A stretch of 61,759 bases of DNA from Bacteroidales bacterium (GCA_023251515.1 JAHEYQ010000026.1:1-61759); one strand, 5' to 3'. Shown: positions 8,731-18,443, counted from the stretch's first letter. Notes: generated by a model not told the origin, from the sequence alone. Numbers and translations: made by a program.

Positions 8731-10437
8731 TTATTTTTTGAAATAGTTTGCTATTGCTTCTCCTAAACCTTCAACATTTGACATTTTTGCGGTAAGTAAT
8801 GGTGAGTAACCTGCTTCTGCAATTGCTTTGGTGGTTGTTGAACCAATACTTGCCATTTTTAGTTCCTTAATTATATCCTTTTCAGCATATAAACAAAAAT
8901 TATGGAAAGTTGACGGACTTGTAAAAACAATTAAATCGTATTTTCCTTCTCTGATTATATTTAATATCTTATTATCAACAGATTTGGGTTTATCAGTCTG
9001 ATAAACATTTATTCGTTGAACGGAATTATCTTTAATCAAATTGTTGTATAAAAAATCTTCTGCCAGATTACCCAGCGAAAGTAGAATTTTCTGATTTTGA
9101 GGATTTACTGCCTTATAAAATTCTTCCAGAAAATCTTCAGATGTATTCCCTTTACTGATAAAGCTTGGTGCATAGCCGTAATAATCAAGTTCTGAAGAAG
9201 TTCTGTTACCAATTACTGCAATTTTCAAATTCTCTGGTAAAGCTGTACTTCCCTTCAGATCACTTAATTGCTTAAAAAAGTTTATAACACCATTTTTACT
9301 GGTAAAAAACAACCAATCAAAATCCTCTAAGTTTTGGAGAGTTTCTTTTTCGGCATTGTTTAACTGAGATGGCGAAACTTCGATCATTGGCAAAGCGATA
9401 AATTCAGCACCTTGCGATTTCAACAAATCAGGCAAGGAATCGCCTAATTCAATAGCTCTTGTAGAAATAATTACTTTGTCTTTTAAAGGCAATTCCACTT
9501 TTGGTGTATTCAGATTCAAATCTCTGATTGTATCCAAAATTTCTTTACCACCATTGTTATAGAGCTTTTTAGCAATTTCTATTGAAATTTCAACCGCATT
9601 TTCCACATCTGAAAAAGCTGATTCTTTCAAAAACTGACTTCCATCAATATTTGAGATAAAACCTGTAATATGAAACTGATTTCCTTCAATTTTACTAAAA
9701 CTTCCAACCGGAATCTGACAACCACCTTCCAATGTTTTCAGGAAAGCACGCTCAGCAGCTGTTGTTATAAAAGTTTCACTATCATTAATTTTAGAAAGCA
9801 AATCCTCGATAAAAGCATCGTTTTCTCTGATTTCAATTGCAATAGCCCCTTGGCTACAAGCAGGAATCATTACCGATGGATCAATCAATTCCGAAATAAA
9901 TTCGCTCATTTCAAGACGTTGCAGTCCTGCAGCAGCCATAATCATTACATCACAATAACCTTCCTGCATTTTGCGGATACGGGTATTTACATTGCCACGA
10001 ATTTCAACAATTTTAAAATCTTTATTAATTTTTAAAAGTTGAGCCTTACGTCTTAAACTGGAAGTGGCAATTACATCGTTTGATGTTAAGTCGCTTACTT
10101 TTCTATTGTTAGTACTAATCAAAGCATCTCTGACATCGCCACGTGTGAGAACAGCTCCGAGTTTTGCACCTTCCGGAAAAGTAGTTGGTAAATCCTTTAA
10201 ACTATGAACAGCCATGTCAATTTCATTATTGAACATAGCTACTTCCAGTTCTTTGGTAAACAATCCTTTATCACCAATTTTAGAAAGGGGAACATCCAAA
10301 ATGATGTCGCCTTTGGTTTTTATTATTACAATTTCGAAAGTTTTTTCCGGATATTTATTTTCAAGTTCTTCTTTTACCCTATAAGCCTGATATAATGCTA
10401 ATTTACTTCCTCTGGTACCAATTCGAATAGTCTGCAT
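8731..10437 (-). CDS. hemCD: Fused hydroxymethylbilane synthase / uroporphyrinogen-III synthase
   Basis: 568 residues. Residues 1 to about 305 are HemC: RIGTRGSKLALYQA at the N-terminus, HSLKDLPT, and LEGGCQIPVGSF with the cysteine that carries the dipyrromethane cofactor. Residues about 320-568 are HemD-like: VIISTRAIELGDSLPDLL, DWLFFTSKNGV and VFTSPSTFHNF. Together they polymerise porphobilinogen and close the ring as uroporphyrinogen III. Such fusions occur in several Bacteroidota. It starts 3 bp after the hemA stop, so coupling is likely. Confidence 0.95.
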   Translation of the reverse strand: MQTIRIGTRGSKLALYQAYRVKEELENKYPEKTFEIVIIKTKGDIILDVPLSKIGDKGLFTKELEVAMFNNEIDMAVHSLKDLPTTFPEGAKLGAVLTRGDVRDALISTNNRKVSDLTSNDVIATSSLRRKAQLLKINKDFKIVEIRGNVNTRIRKMQEGYCDVMIMAAAGLQRLEMSEFISELIDPSVMIPACSQGAIAIEIRENDAFIEDLLSKINDSETFITTAAERAFLKTLEGGCQIPVGSFSKIEGNQFHITGFISNIDGSQFLKESAFSDVENAVEISIEIAKKLYNNGGKEILDTIRDLNLNTPKVELPLKDKVIISTRAIELGDSLPDLLKSQGAEFIALPMIEVSPSQLNNAEKETLQNLEDFDWLFFTSKNGVINFFKQLSDLKGSTALPENLKIAVIGNRTSSELDYYGYAPSFISKGNTSEDFLEEFYKAVNPQNQKILLSLGNLAEDFLYNNLIKDNSVQRINVYQTDKPKSVDNKILNIIREGKYDLIVFTSPSTFHNFCLYAEKDIIKELKMASIGSTTTKAIAEAGYSPLLTAKMSNVEGLGEAIANYFKK

Positions 10438-10440
10438 TCT

Positions 10441-11694
10441 TTAATTTTGATTAAACAATTGATTTACTAACTGTATTTTTTCATGATCTTTCCCATTGTT
10501 TGTCAACGATTTCACATTATTGATAACATTGTGAATAATTTTATTGGTAATTTGTTCGGCATAAACGGAAGCTTTTGGTGAATCAGACATCTTTTGATCT
10601 TTTATATAAACCTCCAGTTCACTTTTACTAATACCATGAAAATATTTACATATATATTGAAAAGTAGGAATCAGATTTCTGGAATGAACCCAATTGGCAA
10701 AATCTACTACCAATTCTTCAATAATTTCTTCGGCGGCACATATTTCGCCTCTTCTTCTTTCAAAATTTTCTTCAATAATATTATTCAGATTATCAATGTC
10801 GTAAACATTAACATTATTAATCTCAACAACATCATTAGCCACATTACGGGGAACTGACAAATCTAACAAAAACAATGGTCTAAAACTTCTTTGTTCCATC
10901 ACTCTTTCGAGCATTTCTTTAGTTATCAATGGCTTTTTTGATGCGGTTGAAGTAACAACGATATTATTGTTAACCAACAAATCTTCAAGTTTTTCTATTT
11001 CTTCTGCTTTGGCATCGTATTTCGAAGCCAATTCAATTGCATTCTCATAAGTACGATTTACGATAGTAAAATCTTTGCATCCTTTTTTCATAAAATTCTG
11101 CAAAGTCAACTCGCTGGTTTGTCCGGCTCCTAACAACAGAACAGATTGATTTTCGATATTATGCAAAACTTTTCCGGCTAGTTCAACACCTGCATAACTA
11201 ATGGAAACTGCTCCACGACAAATACAAGTATTGCTTCTTACTTTTTTCCCGGCTTCAAATGCTTTATTAAACAAACGATTTAAAACAGGACTCAACAAAT
11301 CATTCTTTTCGCTGATTGCAAAAGCATCTTTAACCTGTCCAACGATCTGATATTCACCCAAAGCCATTGAATCCAAACCGGAAACAACATGAAACAAATG
11401 ACGAACTACATCGCTATGAGTTTTTTTATAAAAATATTGTGAAAAACTTTTATCTGCTTTTCTGTATTTTAAAAGGCATTCCTCAAAAATATCAAGTCCT
11501 GAAAAAGGATGACCTGACTTGTTATACTCTACATAAATTTCTGTACGGTTGCAAGTTGATAATACTACAGCACCAAGAATTCCGTTTTCTCTAAGCATCG
11601 GAACAAAACGTTTGATGTCTTCTTCACAAAAAACAAACTTCTCTCTGACTTCTATTGGCGCAGACTTGTGATTGAGTCCCAGTAGTTCTATCAT
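10441..11694 (-). CDS. hemA: Glutamyl-tRNA reductase
   Basis: 417 residues from the chosen start. The frame is open to an ATG ten codons upstream (11724), but homologues begin MIELLGLNHKSAPIEVREKF, so the ATG at 11694 is preferred. STCNRTEIYVE contains the nucleophilic cysteine, and LGAGQTSELTLQNF is the NADPH-binding loop. It reduces glutamyl-tRNA to glutamate-1-semialdehyde, the committed step of haem synthesis. It is the first gene of the operon, preceded by a structured leader (11734-11794) and, further upstream, an Fnr-type box. Confidence 0.95.
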   Translation of the reverse strand: MIELLGLNHKSAPIEVREKFVFCEEDIKRFVPMLRENGILGAVVLSTCNRTEIYVEYNKSGHPFSGLDIFEECLLKYRKADKSFSQYFYKKTHSDVVRHLFHVVSGLDSMALGEYQIVGQVKDAFAISEKNDLLSPVLNRLFNKAFEAGKKVRSNTCICRGAVSISYAGVELAGKVLHNIENQSVLLLGAGQTSELTLQNFMKKGCKDFTIVNRTYENAIELASKYDAKAEEIEKLEDLLVNNNIVVTSTASKKPLITKEMLERVMEQRSFRPLFLLDLSVPRNVANDVVEINNVNVYDIDNLNNIIEENFERRRGEICAAEEIIEELVVDFANWVHSRNLIPTFQYICKYFHGISKSELEVYIKDQKMSDSPKASVYAEQITNKIIHNVINNVKSLTNNGKDHEKIQLVNQLFNQN

Positions 11695-11721
11695 AAATTT
11701 CTTTATTATAAAAATTTTAAG

Positions 11722-11729
11722 CAAAACTA
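11722..11729 (-). promoter_or_regulatory. hemA: Candidate -7 box for hemA
   Basis: TAGTTTTG on the minus strand fits the Bacteroidota TAnnTTTG -7 consensus and would start RNA about 20 nt before the hemA ATG. No convincing -33 TTG is seen at the right spacing, so the call is weak. If this promoter is used, the hairpin at 11734-11794 would be outside the transcript. Confidence 0.3.
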
Positions 11730-11733
11730 TAGG

Positions 11734-11794
11734 TGAAATCTGAGTTTTTTCTGAAGATTTTCTTCAGATTTGAGCTACTTTTGCTCAGATTTCA
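11734..11794 (-). promoter_or_regulatory. Nested inverted repeats upstream of hemA, possible structured leader
   Basis: Outer arms TGAAATCTGAG and CTCAGATTTCA pair over 11 bp (11784-11794 with 11734-11744). Enclosed between them is a second perfect 8-bp hairpin, TCTGAAGA-AAA-TCTTCAGA (11750-11768). The element sits 40 nt before the hemA ATG. It has no U-run after it on the minus strand, so it does not look like the kinase gene's terminator. A leader that controls entry into haem synthesis is possible but is inference. Confidence 0.5.
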
Positions 11795-11929
11795 TTTAAT
11801 TCATTATTTTATTTAATAATATAATTCAGGTAAATATCTTATAAATCTGAATTTATGCACGTTATAACTATTTTAAAAATTTCTGCTTGTATTAAACTCA
11901 ATTAAAAACTGAGATATTCATACATTATA

Positions 11930-11943
11930 TTGATATTTATCAT
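11930..11943. promoter_or_regulatory. Fnr/Crp-type operator upstream of hemA
   Basis: TTGATATTTATCAT matches TTGAT-N4-ATCAA at 9 of 10 fixed positions. It lies in the 283-bp gap between the kinase stop and the hemA start. Its eleven-base core is identical to the perfect site at 19677. It could link the haem operon to the Crp/Fnr regulator encoded at 18929. Gap DNA is very AT-rich, so chance occurrence cannot be excluded. Confidence 0.5.
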
Positions 11944-11977
11944 TGCAGTTTTTCTAATATTTTAGGGCAAAACAGAA

Positions 11978-12862
11978 TTATAGATTTGTATTTTTATTTA
12001 ATTCTGAATTTTTTAATTCAATACAAAATAAATGCATTTGATTCTGATATGAATAATTTATGTTGAAATTATATACTTCACATATTTTCTGAACAATAGC
12101 CAAACCCAAACCCAAAGAATCAGGCGAACTGGAATTTTTATGAAAACGTTCATATAATTTCGATGTATCTATTTCTTTTTCAACACCTGAATTAGAAATG
12201 CAAATTTTATTAGAATCAGCTTTAATAATTAAATTCCCGCCAACAACATTATGTCTGATGGCATTTTTTATCAGATTAGCCAACAGTATTTCGGCAAGAT
12301 ATGAATTCATTTGAATTTCAATACTTTTTTCTATATGCAATTCAACATTTAATTGCTTTGAAACTATCAAATCTTCCAGATTTTCAAGTTGATTTTTAAT
12401 TAATTCTTCGGGCTTAACATTTTTAGAATCTGGAAATTGTCTGTTTTCTATTTTTGCAAGCAGCAATAAGGTTTTATTAAGTTTCGACAATCTGTTAGAT
12501 GCTTCATATGCATCAACCACAGCTTTCAATTGCTTTTCATTTAAATTATCTGATTGCAGCAATATTTCCATTTTTGAATTAATAATTGCCAAAGGAGTTT
12601 GCATTTCATGCGAAGCATTTTCGGTATATTCTTTCATATTCGAATAATCCTTTTTTATCCTTTCTGTCATGGCTTTCAGATTTCGGTTCAGATCATCAAA
12701 TTCTTTCACCTCCGACTGTTTTAATGTAAATTCATTATGCGAGTTTATATCATATTGATTTATTTTTTTTACGGTATCATAAAACACATTCCATGCAACC
12801 AAAGATGTATGCCGAACGGTAATTAACAAAGTGATTATGATCAGAATAACCATTACAGTCAT
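11978..12862 (-). CDS. Sensor histidine kinase, C-terminal part (frameshifted)
   Basis: 294 residues: a membrane helix at the very start, a HAMP-like linker, then HisKA with the phospho-acceptor in NASHEMQTPLAIIN (about residue 84). The HATPase domain has the N box NLIKNAIRHN and the G box DSLGLGLAIVQKICE. It lacks the first membrane helix and periplasmic sensor, which are encoded by the adjacent frame at 12862-13269. The two frames meet at TAATG. One extra T in the T5 run just upstream would fuse them into a normal kinase of about 430 residues (1,292 nt is one short of a multiple of three). A deletion, a sequencing error or translational coupling are all possible. Confidence 0.85.
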   Translation of the reverse strand: MTVMVILIIITLLITVRHTSLVAWNVFYDTVKKINQYDINSHNEFTLKQSEVKEFDDLNRNLKAMTERIKKDYSNMKEYTENASHEMQTPLAIINSKMEILLQSDNLNEKQLKAVVDAYEASNRLSKLNKTLLLLAKIENRQFPDSKNVKPEELIKNQLENLEDLIVSKQLNVELHIEKSIEIQMNSYLAEILLANLIKNAIRHNVVGGNLIIKADSNKICISNSGVEKEIDTSKLYERFHKNSSSPDSLGLGLAIVQKICEVYNFNINYSYQNQMHLFCIELKNSELNKNTNL

Positions 12863-13269
12863 TATAAAAACACTCTTACAATAAGGTTATCGGTTTCTTC
12901 CAGTGATTTATAAATCTGTATATAAAACTTTTCGTTATTAATTTCAGCTACAAAACCCAATTGACGGAAAGGAACATATTTTTTCTCATGAAATTGGAAA
13001 AACAAGGTATCATAAAAATTAAGCTGAGGAGAATTCACTTCTTTTAGAGGAGTGATAACTATTTTTTCATTCTGATTGGCAGGCGTTTGTACCGAAGAAT
13101 GTGCCGAAAGTAATTGATTGACAATCGTATTTTTCCTTTTTGCAAGTTCAATATTAATATTCTGATTAACCTGATGCCGAAGCAAATAATAAAAAGCAAT
13201 GGTAGCAAACAAAAAAACGAATAATGTAACCGAAAGATAATTTAAACTGGTTTTTGTTAAGAGCTTCAT
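12862..13269 (-). CDS. Sensor histidine kinase, N-terminal sensor part (frameshifted)
   Basis: 135 residues: one N-terminal membrane helix (about 8-30), then a periplasmic domain of about 100 residues ending in EETDNLIVRVFL. The second helix and catalytic domains continue in the +1 frame at 11978-12862. On its own this would be a truncated sensor. It is separated from the response regulator stop by 31 bp and belongs to the same two-component operon. Confidence 0.75.
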   Translation of the reverse strand: MKLLTKTSLNYLSVTLFVFLFATIAFYYLLRHQVNQNINIELAKRKNTIVNQLLSAHSSVQTPANQNEKIVITPLKEVNSPQLNFYDTLFFQFHEKKYVPFRQLGFVAEINNEKFYIQIYKSLEETDNLIVRVFL

Positions 13270-13300
13270 TTTATTGCTTTTATTGTTTTATTATAAAAAA

Positions 13301-13984
13301 TTATTCCTGTGAAGTATCAAATTTATAGCCAACACCATAAACAGTTTTAATATAATCGGTACAGCCTTCTTTCAAAAGTTTATTACGCAGATTTTTAATA
13401 TGAGTATATATAAAATCGAATGAATCAGCCATATCCATATAATCGCCCCACAAATGCTCAGCCAAACCAGATTTGGTAATTACTTTGTTTTTATTGGAAA
13501 TAAAAAACATCAACAGTTCATATTCTTTTTTAGTGAGTTTCAGCTCTTTATTTAAAACAAAAACGCTATGTTCGTTAGGTAATATTTTTATTTCATTAAA
13601 TACAATTTCTTCATTGCCATTAAAACTAATTCTGCGGTGAATAGATTTTAAATGCGCATTTAGTTCAGCCAGATAAAAAGGTTTGGTAAGATAATTATCG
13701 GCACCTATATCCAAACCTTCGATTCTATCCTGCAATGCATTACGAGCAGAAATAATTATTATACCCGGTGTTTTTCCTGATTTTTTAATCTGTTTTATGA
13801 TATCTAATCCATTTCCATCAGGCAGATTTATGTCAACCACAACACAATCATAATCATAAAGATCTGTTTTTTCAACAGCTTCATTATAAGTAAAAACAGC
13901 TTCACATACATGCCCTTCTCCATGAAGATATTCAAGTATTGAATCATTTAAAGCCTTTTCATCTTCTATTATTAAAATCTTCAT
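13301..13984 (-). CDS. OmpR/PhoB-family response regulator
   Basis: 227 residues. The receiver domain has acidic residues in IIEDEKAL, the phosphorylated Asp in CVVVDINLPDGNG (about residue 51) and the conserved Lys in YLTKPFY. The C-terminal winged helix has the typical KLTKKEYELLMFF and YIKTVYGVGYKF. It is the partner of the kinase that follows 31 bp later. CAAATTTA at 14053-14060 is a TAnnTTTG -7 box on the minus strand that could drive it. Its targets are unknown; the haem operon directly downstream is a candidate. Confidence 0.92.
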   Translation of the reverse strand: MKILIIEDEKALNDSILEYLHGEGHVCEAVFTYNEAVEKTDLYDYDCVVVDINLPDGNGLDIIKQIKKSGKTPGIIIISARNALQDRIEGLDIGADNYLTKPFYLAELNAHLKSIHRRISFNGNEEIVFNEIKILPNEHSVFVLNKELKLTKKEYELLMFFISNKNKVITKSGLAEHLWGDYMDMADSFDFIYTHIKNLRNKLLKEGCTDYIKTVYGVGYKFDTSQE

Positions 13985-14128
13985 TTATAGAACCATCCGA
14001 ATTATAAGAATAAATATTAAATTGCAACATAGAGTATTCGTTTACTGCTTTGCAAATTTAATAAATATTATTCTCAATACTTTATAATCATTATATTTAT
14101 TGTATAAATTCTTAGGTTTATAAAAAAT

Positions 14129-14156
14129 GAGGCTGTCTGAAAATTCAAACAGCCTC
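14129..14156 (-). terminator. Intrinsic terminator after the 19-haem gene
   Basis: GAGGCTGT and ACAGCCTC pair over 8 bp around a 12-base loop. On the minus strand they are followed by a run of Ts (A run at 14122-14127). It is placed 35 bp after the stop at 14191. Confidence 0.8.
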
Positions 14157-14190
14157 AAACACATCAAAATATTATTAAAAATAAAAAAAA

Positions 14191-16980
14191 TTAATATTTC
14201 CCGGCAATTAATGAGAATATAATCAAGATTACCAGTATAATTCCGGTAAACAAAAACACAAAACCAAAAAATTTCACAATTTTCAAAAAAGAAGTAGGAA
14301 TTTCTTTTTTCACTACTTTGGTTTCAAGTCTTCCTGATTTCTCCAATTCTTCCCATTCTTTAGGTCTGTCAACCTTATATTCATCAGCATCAACATGTCC
14401 GGTAAAAATTACAGTATCCATGGGGAATGCTTCCGGACGTAAATGGGTATTAAAGAAGTGAATTGTAAAGATAAATATCACTGCCAATAAAGCTTCGTCG
14501 CTATGAATAATCTGCGCAACATTAATAGCCCAACCAGGTAATAATCTGGTGAAAAATTCAGGGAACCAAAGCACTAAACCAGATAAACCGATTACTGCAA
14601 CGCCCCAGAAAACTGCCATATAATCAAATTTTTCCCAATAAGTCCATCTGCCATATTTTGGACGTTCGCCAAGCCATAAAAACCATTTTACAGTTGCTAT
14701 AAAATCTTTAATATCCTGCTTATTAAACATTAATGTATTTTCTCCGAAAATAAATGCACCTAAACCTTTTTGCTGTGCTTTTTTAAGTTTAACCAAAGAT
14801 AAAATATGGAAAAAGAAATAACCAAAAGTAATAATTGCTGCAAAACGATGAATATTTCCGGCAATTTCAACTCCTCCAATAAGTTTTGAAAATGCTATTG
14901 CCCATTTCATATGTGCAAATTTCAACATCATACCAGTTAATGCCAACAATAAGAAACTCATTATTACAAAAATATGTGTAATTCTCTGACTACGGGTAAA
15001 ACGACGGAAATATACTTTTTCTCCATTTTCTACTTTATGCTTTTTCTTTTTACGCGCTTCAACTATCGAACGTGGAATCCATAATAAAGTATGTAATCCG
15101 AAAAATCCAAATACACCTAATAACAATGACGTCATTCCCCAGAAAGTATAGAAAAGAACATTGTTATCATTATGAGTGGCATGAGATAAATAACCTGTGA
15201 ATTTTACATTGGCATTTTCATGACACTTTTTGCAGGTTCTTACAATATTTTTCTCACCTACCATTGACTCAGGATTATCCAGATTCAATATTTTGTGAGC
15301 TCCATGACAGTCAGAACAGCGTGCAGCTTTTAAATGTCCGAGTGTATAAGCTTTACCATGATAGGTTTCCATATATGTTTCCGACAAATCTTTATGACAA
15401 CTTCCGCATTGCAAGGTAATCTGAGTCATAAACTTATCTTTATCAACATCTGATATAGAATGAGCTGTGTGGCAATTGGCACAACTTGGAAATTTTTTAT
15501 CTTTGGTATTTAACAATACAGAGTGATCACTTTCCATGTATTCATTATAAATACTCTTATGACATTTACCACAAGTATTTGGTACATTTCTCGGATTTAC
15601 ACTCGAATTGGAATCAGCTTCTTTCAGATTATTATGTGAAGTATGGCAATCGGTACACACTGCACTTGCCAATAATCCTTTTTCCATCAAACCTTTACCA
15701 TGTACACTTTTTGAATAATCACTATAAATATCAATTTCTTTACGGTTCATACTAATAGTTGCTTTCCCGTTTTTGGTATGGCATTTTCCACAAAGCTGAG
15801 GAATATTAGCACGGCTGGTAACAGATGTCTCATCATAGCGGCTTAATATACGATGAGAACCATGACAATCTGTACAATATGGTGCAAATTTGTTGGTATT
15901 ATTAAAATATGCCTGTCCGTGCCCACTATTAATATATACATTGGAAACTTCCTCATGACATATTGAACAATCAACCTTTTTTGTTGTAGCACAAGGTCTT
16001 CCATTTGCATTTCCTATAGTTACATCGGTATGACATTTATTACAAGCAAAGTTTTTATGAGCTGTATTTACAAAATCATTTGGATTTACTTTTAATGATA
16101 TTTTTTTATTATTTACAACTTTATGAACATCATTAGATTGATGACATTTCAAACAAATTTGATTTGAAATATTGGTTACAGTTTTTTGAGGTTTTATCTT
16201 ATGAGATGAATGGCAATCGTTACAAGCCGGAATAACACCAGACTTTTTCTCCCACAACTCTCTCTTAATCACCTTTTTGTGAACTTGCTCAATATTTGCA
16301 TGACATTTCATACAAGTAGAAGCAATTTTTTTGCTGGATGTTGTGGATTGCGGATTGGTATGAGGCAATACCATATGATTTCCATGACAATCATTACAAG
16401 TTGCAGAAACAATTAATCCGCTCTCAAACAAACCTTTACCATGAATACTTTCGCTATAATTATTTAAAATATCTTTGGTTGTAATATTATATAATCGAGC
16501 AACAGGAGCTCCTTCTTTATGACATTTTCCACATAAAATGGGAATATTTAATTTATAAGTAGATGATTTGGGTGATGTATGAGATAATACATCATGCTTT
16601 CCATGGCACTCTTTACATGTAGGTGCAAATGGAGCATTAAATTTTAATGCCTGTCCATGAATACTTACACCAAATTGAAATTCAGCATTTTTATGACAGC
16701 TTCCGCAATTTACTTCCTTTAAATGTTCAGGATGAGGAAACTCACTAACATCAGCATCCTTATGACAGGAAACACATTTTACACTATTATGTGTAGAATT
16801 TTTAAGTATATTTTTCTCAACGAATAAAGAAACCATCTGACCTTTACGAACTTTGGTCAGAGTTTTATCACTATGGCACATTAAACAATCATCATTTGTA
16901 TTTTGAGAAAATAAAAAATCAGATTGCAAAACAATGAAAATTGCAATTAGAAAACTTAATAATTTGATGAATTTCAACAT
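14191..16980 (-). CDS. 19-haem cytochrome c fused to a membrane cytochrome b (CbcL-like quinol dehydrogenase)
   Basis: 929 residues. A signal peptide (1-25) is followed by 19 CXXCH motifs counted between residues about 32 and 590 (first CLMCH, last CKKCH). Then come a membrane helix (about 607-633), a cytochrome b561/HydB-FdnI-like domain (about 655-860) and a last helix at the C-terminus. Helix histidines in QRITHIF, NIHRFAA, FFHILSL, QIIHSDE and TIHFFNTH could ligate b-haems. The layout is that of Geobacter CbcL, which oxidises menaquinol and passes electrons to periplasmic haems, but with about twice as many c-haems as CbcL. Neighbouring outer-membrane genes suggest electrons leave the cell or reduce a periplasmic acceptor. 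The acceptor is unknown. Confidence 0.88.
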   Translation of the reverse strand: MLKFIKLLSFLIAIFIVLQSDFLFSQNTNDDCLMCHSDKTLTKVRKGQMVSLFVEKNILKNSTHNSVKCVSCHKDADVSEFPHPEHLKEVNCGSCHKNAEFQFGVSIHGQALKFNAPFAPTCKECHGKHDVLSHTSPKSSTYKLNIPILCGKCHKEGAPVARLYNITTKDILNNYSESIHGKGLFESGLIVSATCNDCHGNHMVLPHTNPQSTTSSKKIASTCMKCHANIEQVHKKVIKRELWEKKSGVIPACNDCHSSHKIKPQKTVTNISNQICLKCHQSNDVHKVVNNKKISLKVNPNDFVNTAHKNFACNKCHTDVTIGNANGRPCATTKKVDCSICHEEVSNVYINSGHGQAYFNNTNKFAPYCTDCHGSHRILSRYDETSVTSRANIPQLCGKCHTKNGKATISMNRKEIDIYSDYSKSVHGKGLMEKGLLASAVCTDCHTSHNNLKEADSNSSVNPRNVPNTCGKCHKSIYNEYMESDHSVLLNTKDKKFPSCANCHTAHSISDVDKDKFMTQITLQCGSCHKDLSETYMETYHGKAYTLGHLKAARCSDCHGAHKILNLDNPESMVGEKNIVRTCKKCHENANVKFTGYLSHATHNDNNVLFYTFWGMTSLLLGVFGFFGLHTLLWIPRSIVEARKKKKHKVENGEKVYFRRFTRSQRITHIFVIMSFLLLALTGMMLKFAHMKWAIAFSKLIGGVEIAGNIHRFAAIITFGYFFFHILSLVKLKKAQQKGLGAFIFGENTLMFNKQDIKDFIATVKWFLWLGERPKYGRWTYWEKFDYMAVFWGVAVIGLSGLVLWFPEFFTRLLPGWAINVAQIIHSDEALLAVIFIFTIHFFNTHLRPEAFPMDTVIFTGHVDADEYKVDRPKEWEELEKSGRLETKVVKKEIPTSFLKIVKFFGFVFLFTGIILVILIIFSLIAGKY

Positions 16981-17050
16981 AATCGTGACTGTTTTATTTA
17001 TAATATAATAATTCGTTTTTTCCTTATATATTTAGAAAAGTTGTATTTAA

Positions 17051-17095
17051 AAAATGCCACTAAGCCAAACTTTGAAATTGTCTTAGTGGCATTTT
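17051..17095 (-). terminator. Intrinsic terminator after the beta-barrel gene
   Basis: AAAATGCCACTAAG and CTTAGTGGCATTTT form a perfect 14-bp stem with a 17-base loop. It separates the beta-barrel operon from the 19-haem gene, so the two are probably transcribed separately. Confidence 0.8.
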
Positions 17096-17115
17096 ATCCA
17101 TAAAATCAATAAGAA

Positions 17116-18024
17116 TTATTTATAAAAAACTCTGGTGATATTAAACCCAATCATCAAGCCGCTATGTAAAAAATCATTCTGATTATATACCATATTGCGT
17201 TGATAAGTAATATCATAAGCAGTTGTTACAAACAATTGAAATGAATGTGATGCAGTTGCATTTTCGATACCAAAAGCTAAATTTGGTTTTACTTCATTAT
17301 AATTACGTTTATATAATGTAGTAAAATTATGATCGTATTCAGCAAATACAGCGATAGTTGGAGTTAGTGTAACTTTTGCCAATGCTGACAAACCAAATTG
17401 ATCGTGTCTTCTTAATCTAACTGAAGAAGAATCGCTTGCAGATTCGGTAACATTATAATGTGTATAAGTTGGTGCTAATTGCAAAGTAAAGAAATCACAA
17501 AATTTACGGGCAATCATAATTTCGTGAAAATAAGAAAATCTATGTCCATAAGTATAGTTTTTATAACTAAAAGCTGTAGCTTCCTCTCTTGCATCCAATA
17601 CCACATTACCATAATAGACAATAGAAACAGGCATTTTATTATTGGTAGTCTGTTCAAAAATACTGTATTTCCAGCTTAAATCCTGTTGTTTATTCATTTT
17701 GGTAAAACCAAAACCCACCTGAAATTTATCTGTTATACTATAATTAATTCCCATTCTGATATTTGAAGGAGAATAAACACCGAATAATTCGCTGAATCCA
17801 TCACTTATTTTACCAAAACGATGGTTAATTACCAATTCAATGGTTTTCTTAGGATACATCATAACGGTTTGGTTTTCCAGAAAAATCCCACTATTAAAAG
17901 TACCTATTACCGGAGAATTTTTTTCTTGTCCAAAAACCTGTGAATTAAAAAACGATGCGATAAATGCAAACGATAAAACACTGTATGTCAGTATTCTTTT
18001 AATATTTTTATTATTCATATTCAT
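17116..18024 (-). CDS. DUF5777-like outer-membrane beta-barrel protein
   Basis: 302 residues with a signal peptide (cleavage after about residue 32, FGQEK). It then has alternating strand patterns such as IRMGINYSITDKFQVGFGF and FGLSALAKVTLTPTIAVFAEYDHNF, and ends in an aromatic strand HSGLMIGFNITRVFYK. ELVINHRFGKISDG is typical of the DUF5777 barrel family, which in Bacteroidota often accompanies small c-type cytochrome lipoproteins. It lies 41 bp after the monohaem lipoprotein gene, so the two form an operon. A role as a porin or sheath for electron transfer is inference. Confidence 0.85.
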   Translation of the reverse strand: MNMNNKNIKRILTYSVLSFAFIASFFNSQVFGQEKNSPVIGTFNSGIFLENQTVMMYPKKTIELVINHRFGKISDGFSELFGVYSPSNIRMGINYSITDKFQVGFGFTKMNKQQDLSWKYSIFEQTTNNKMPVSIVYYGNVVLDAREEATAFSYKNYTYGHRFSYFHEIMIARKFCDFFTLQLAPTYTHYNVTESASDSSSVRLRRHDQFGLSALAKVTLTPTIAVFAEYDHNFTTLYKRNYNEVKPNLAFGIENATASHSFQLFVTTAYDITYQRNMVYNQNDFLHSGLMIGFNITRVFYK

Positions 18025-18065
18025 ATGTTATTTAATGTTTATAATATTTTTAATAAAGTAATATA

Positions 18066-18443
18066 TTAATTATCCAATGCACCTGCATCTATCCAACCTT
18101 TAATATTTCCTTCCTGTACAGAAGTAAATGTTTTACCATTATGACTTGCATTATTATTAAAATAAAAATACAATTTGCTTGTACTTGCCTGACTAGGTTT
18201 TACAGAACCTTTTGTAATTAAATTCCCTCTAACTACTGAAGCAGTACCATTTAAATCAAGACCTCCCGAAGTACCATGACATGCAGTACAACCATTGGAG
18301 GCAAAAAGCGGATAAACATCAGTTGAAAATTTCGCATTTGTATTTGGAACTACCGGAGTATAATTGGGCTCAACAATATCTTTTGTACATGCCCCGATAA
18401 TTACTGAAATAAATGTAATTAAAAGTAAAAATTTCTTTTTCAT
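18066..18443 (-). CDS. Monohaem c-type cytochrome lipoprotein
   Basis: 125 residues. A lipoprotein signal ends at GAC (residues about 17-19). One haem motif, CTACHGTSGGLDL, lies in a small planctomycete-type cytochrome c domain (FSTDVYPLFASNGCTACH). Such domains sit on the periplasmic or outer face as electron carriers. It is first in a two-gene operon with the DUF5777-like barrel. The upstream region, shared with the divergent regulator gene, holds an imperfect Fnr-type box at 18606. Confidence 0.88.
   Translation of the reverse strand: MKKKFLLLITFISVIIGACTKDIVEPNYTPVVPNTNAKFSTDVYPLFASNGCTACHGTSGGLDLNGTASVVRGNLITKGSVKPSQASTSKLYFYFNNNASHNGKTFTSVQEGNIKGWIDAGALDN

Noticed and set aside
10441..11724. 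hemA starting at 11724
   Set aside because: The extra ten residues (MLKIFIIKKF) are not part of glutamyl-tRNA reductases. The ATG at 11694 gives the canonical N-terminus.
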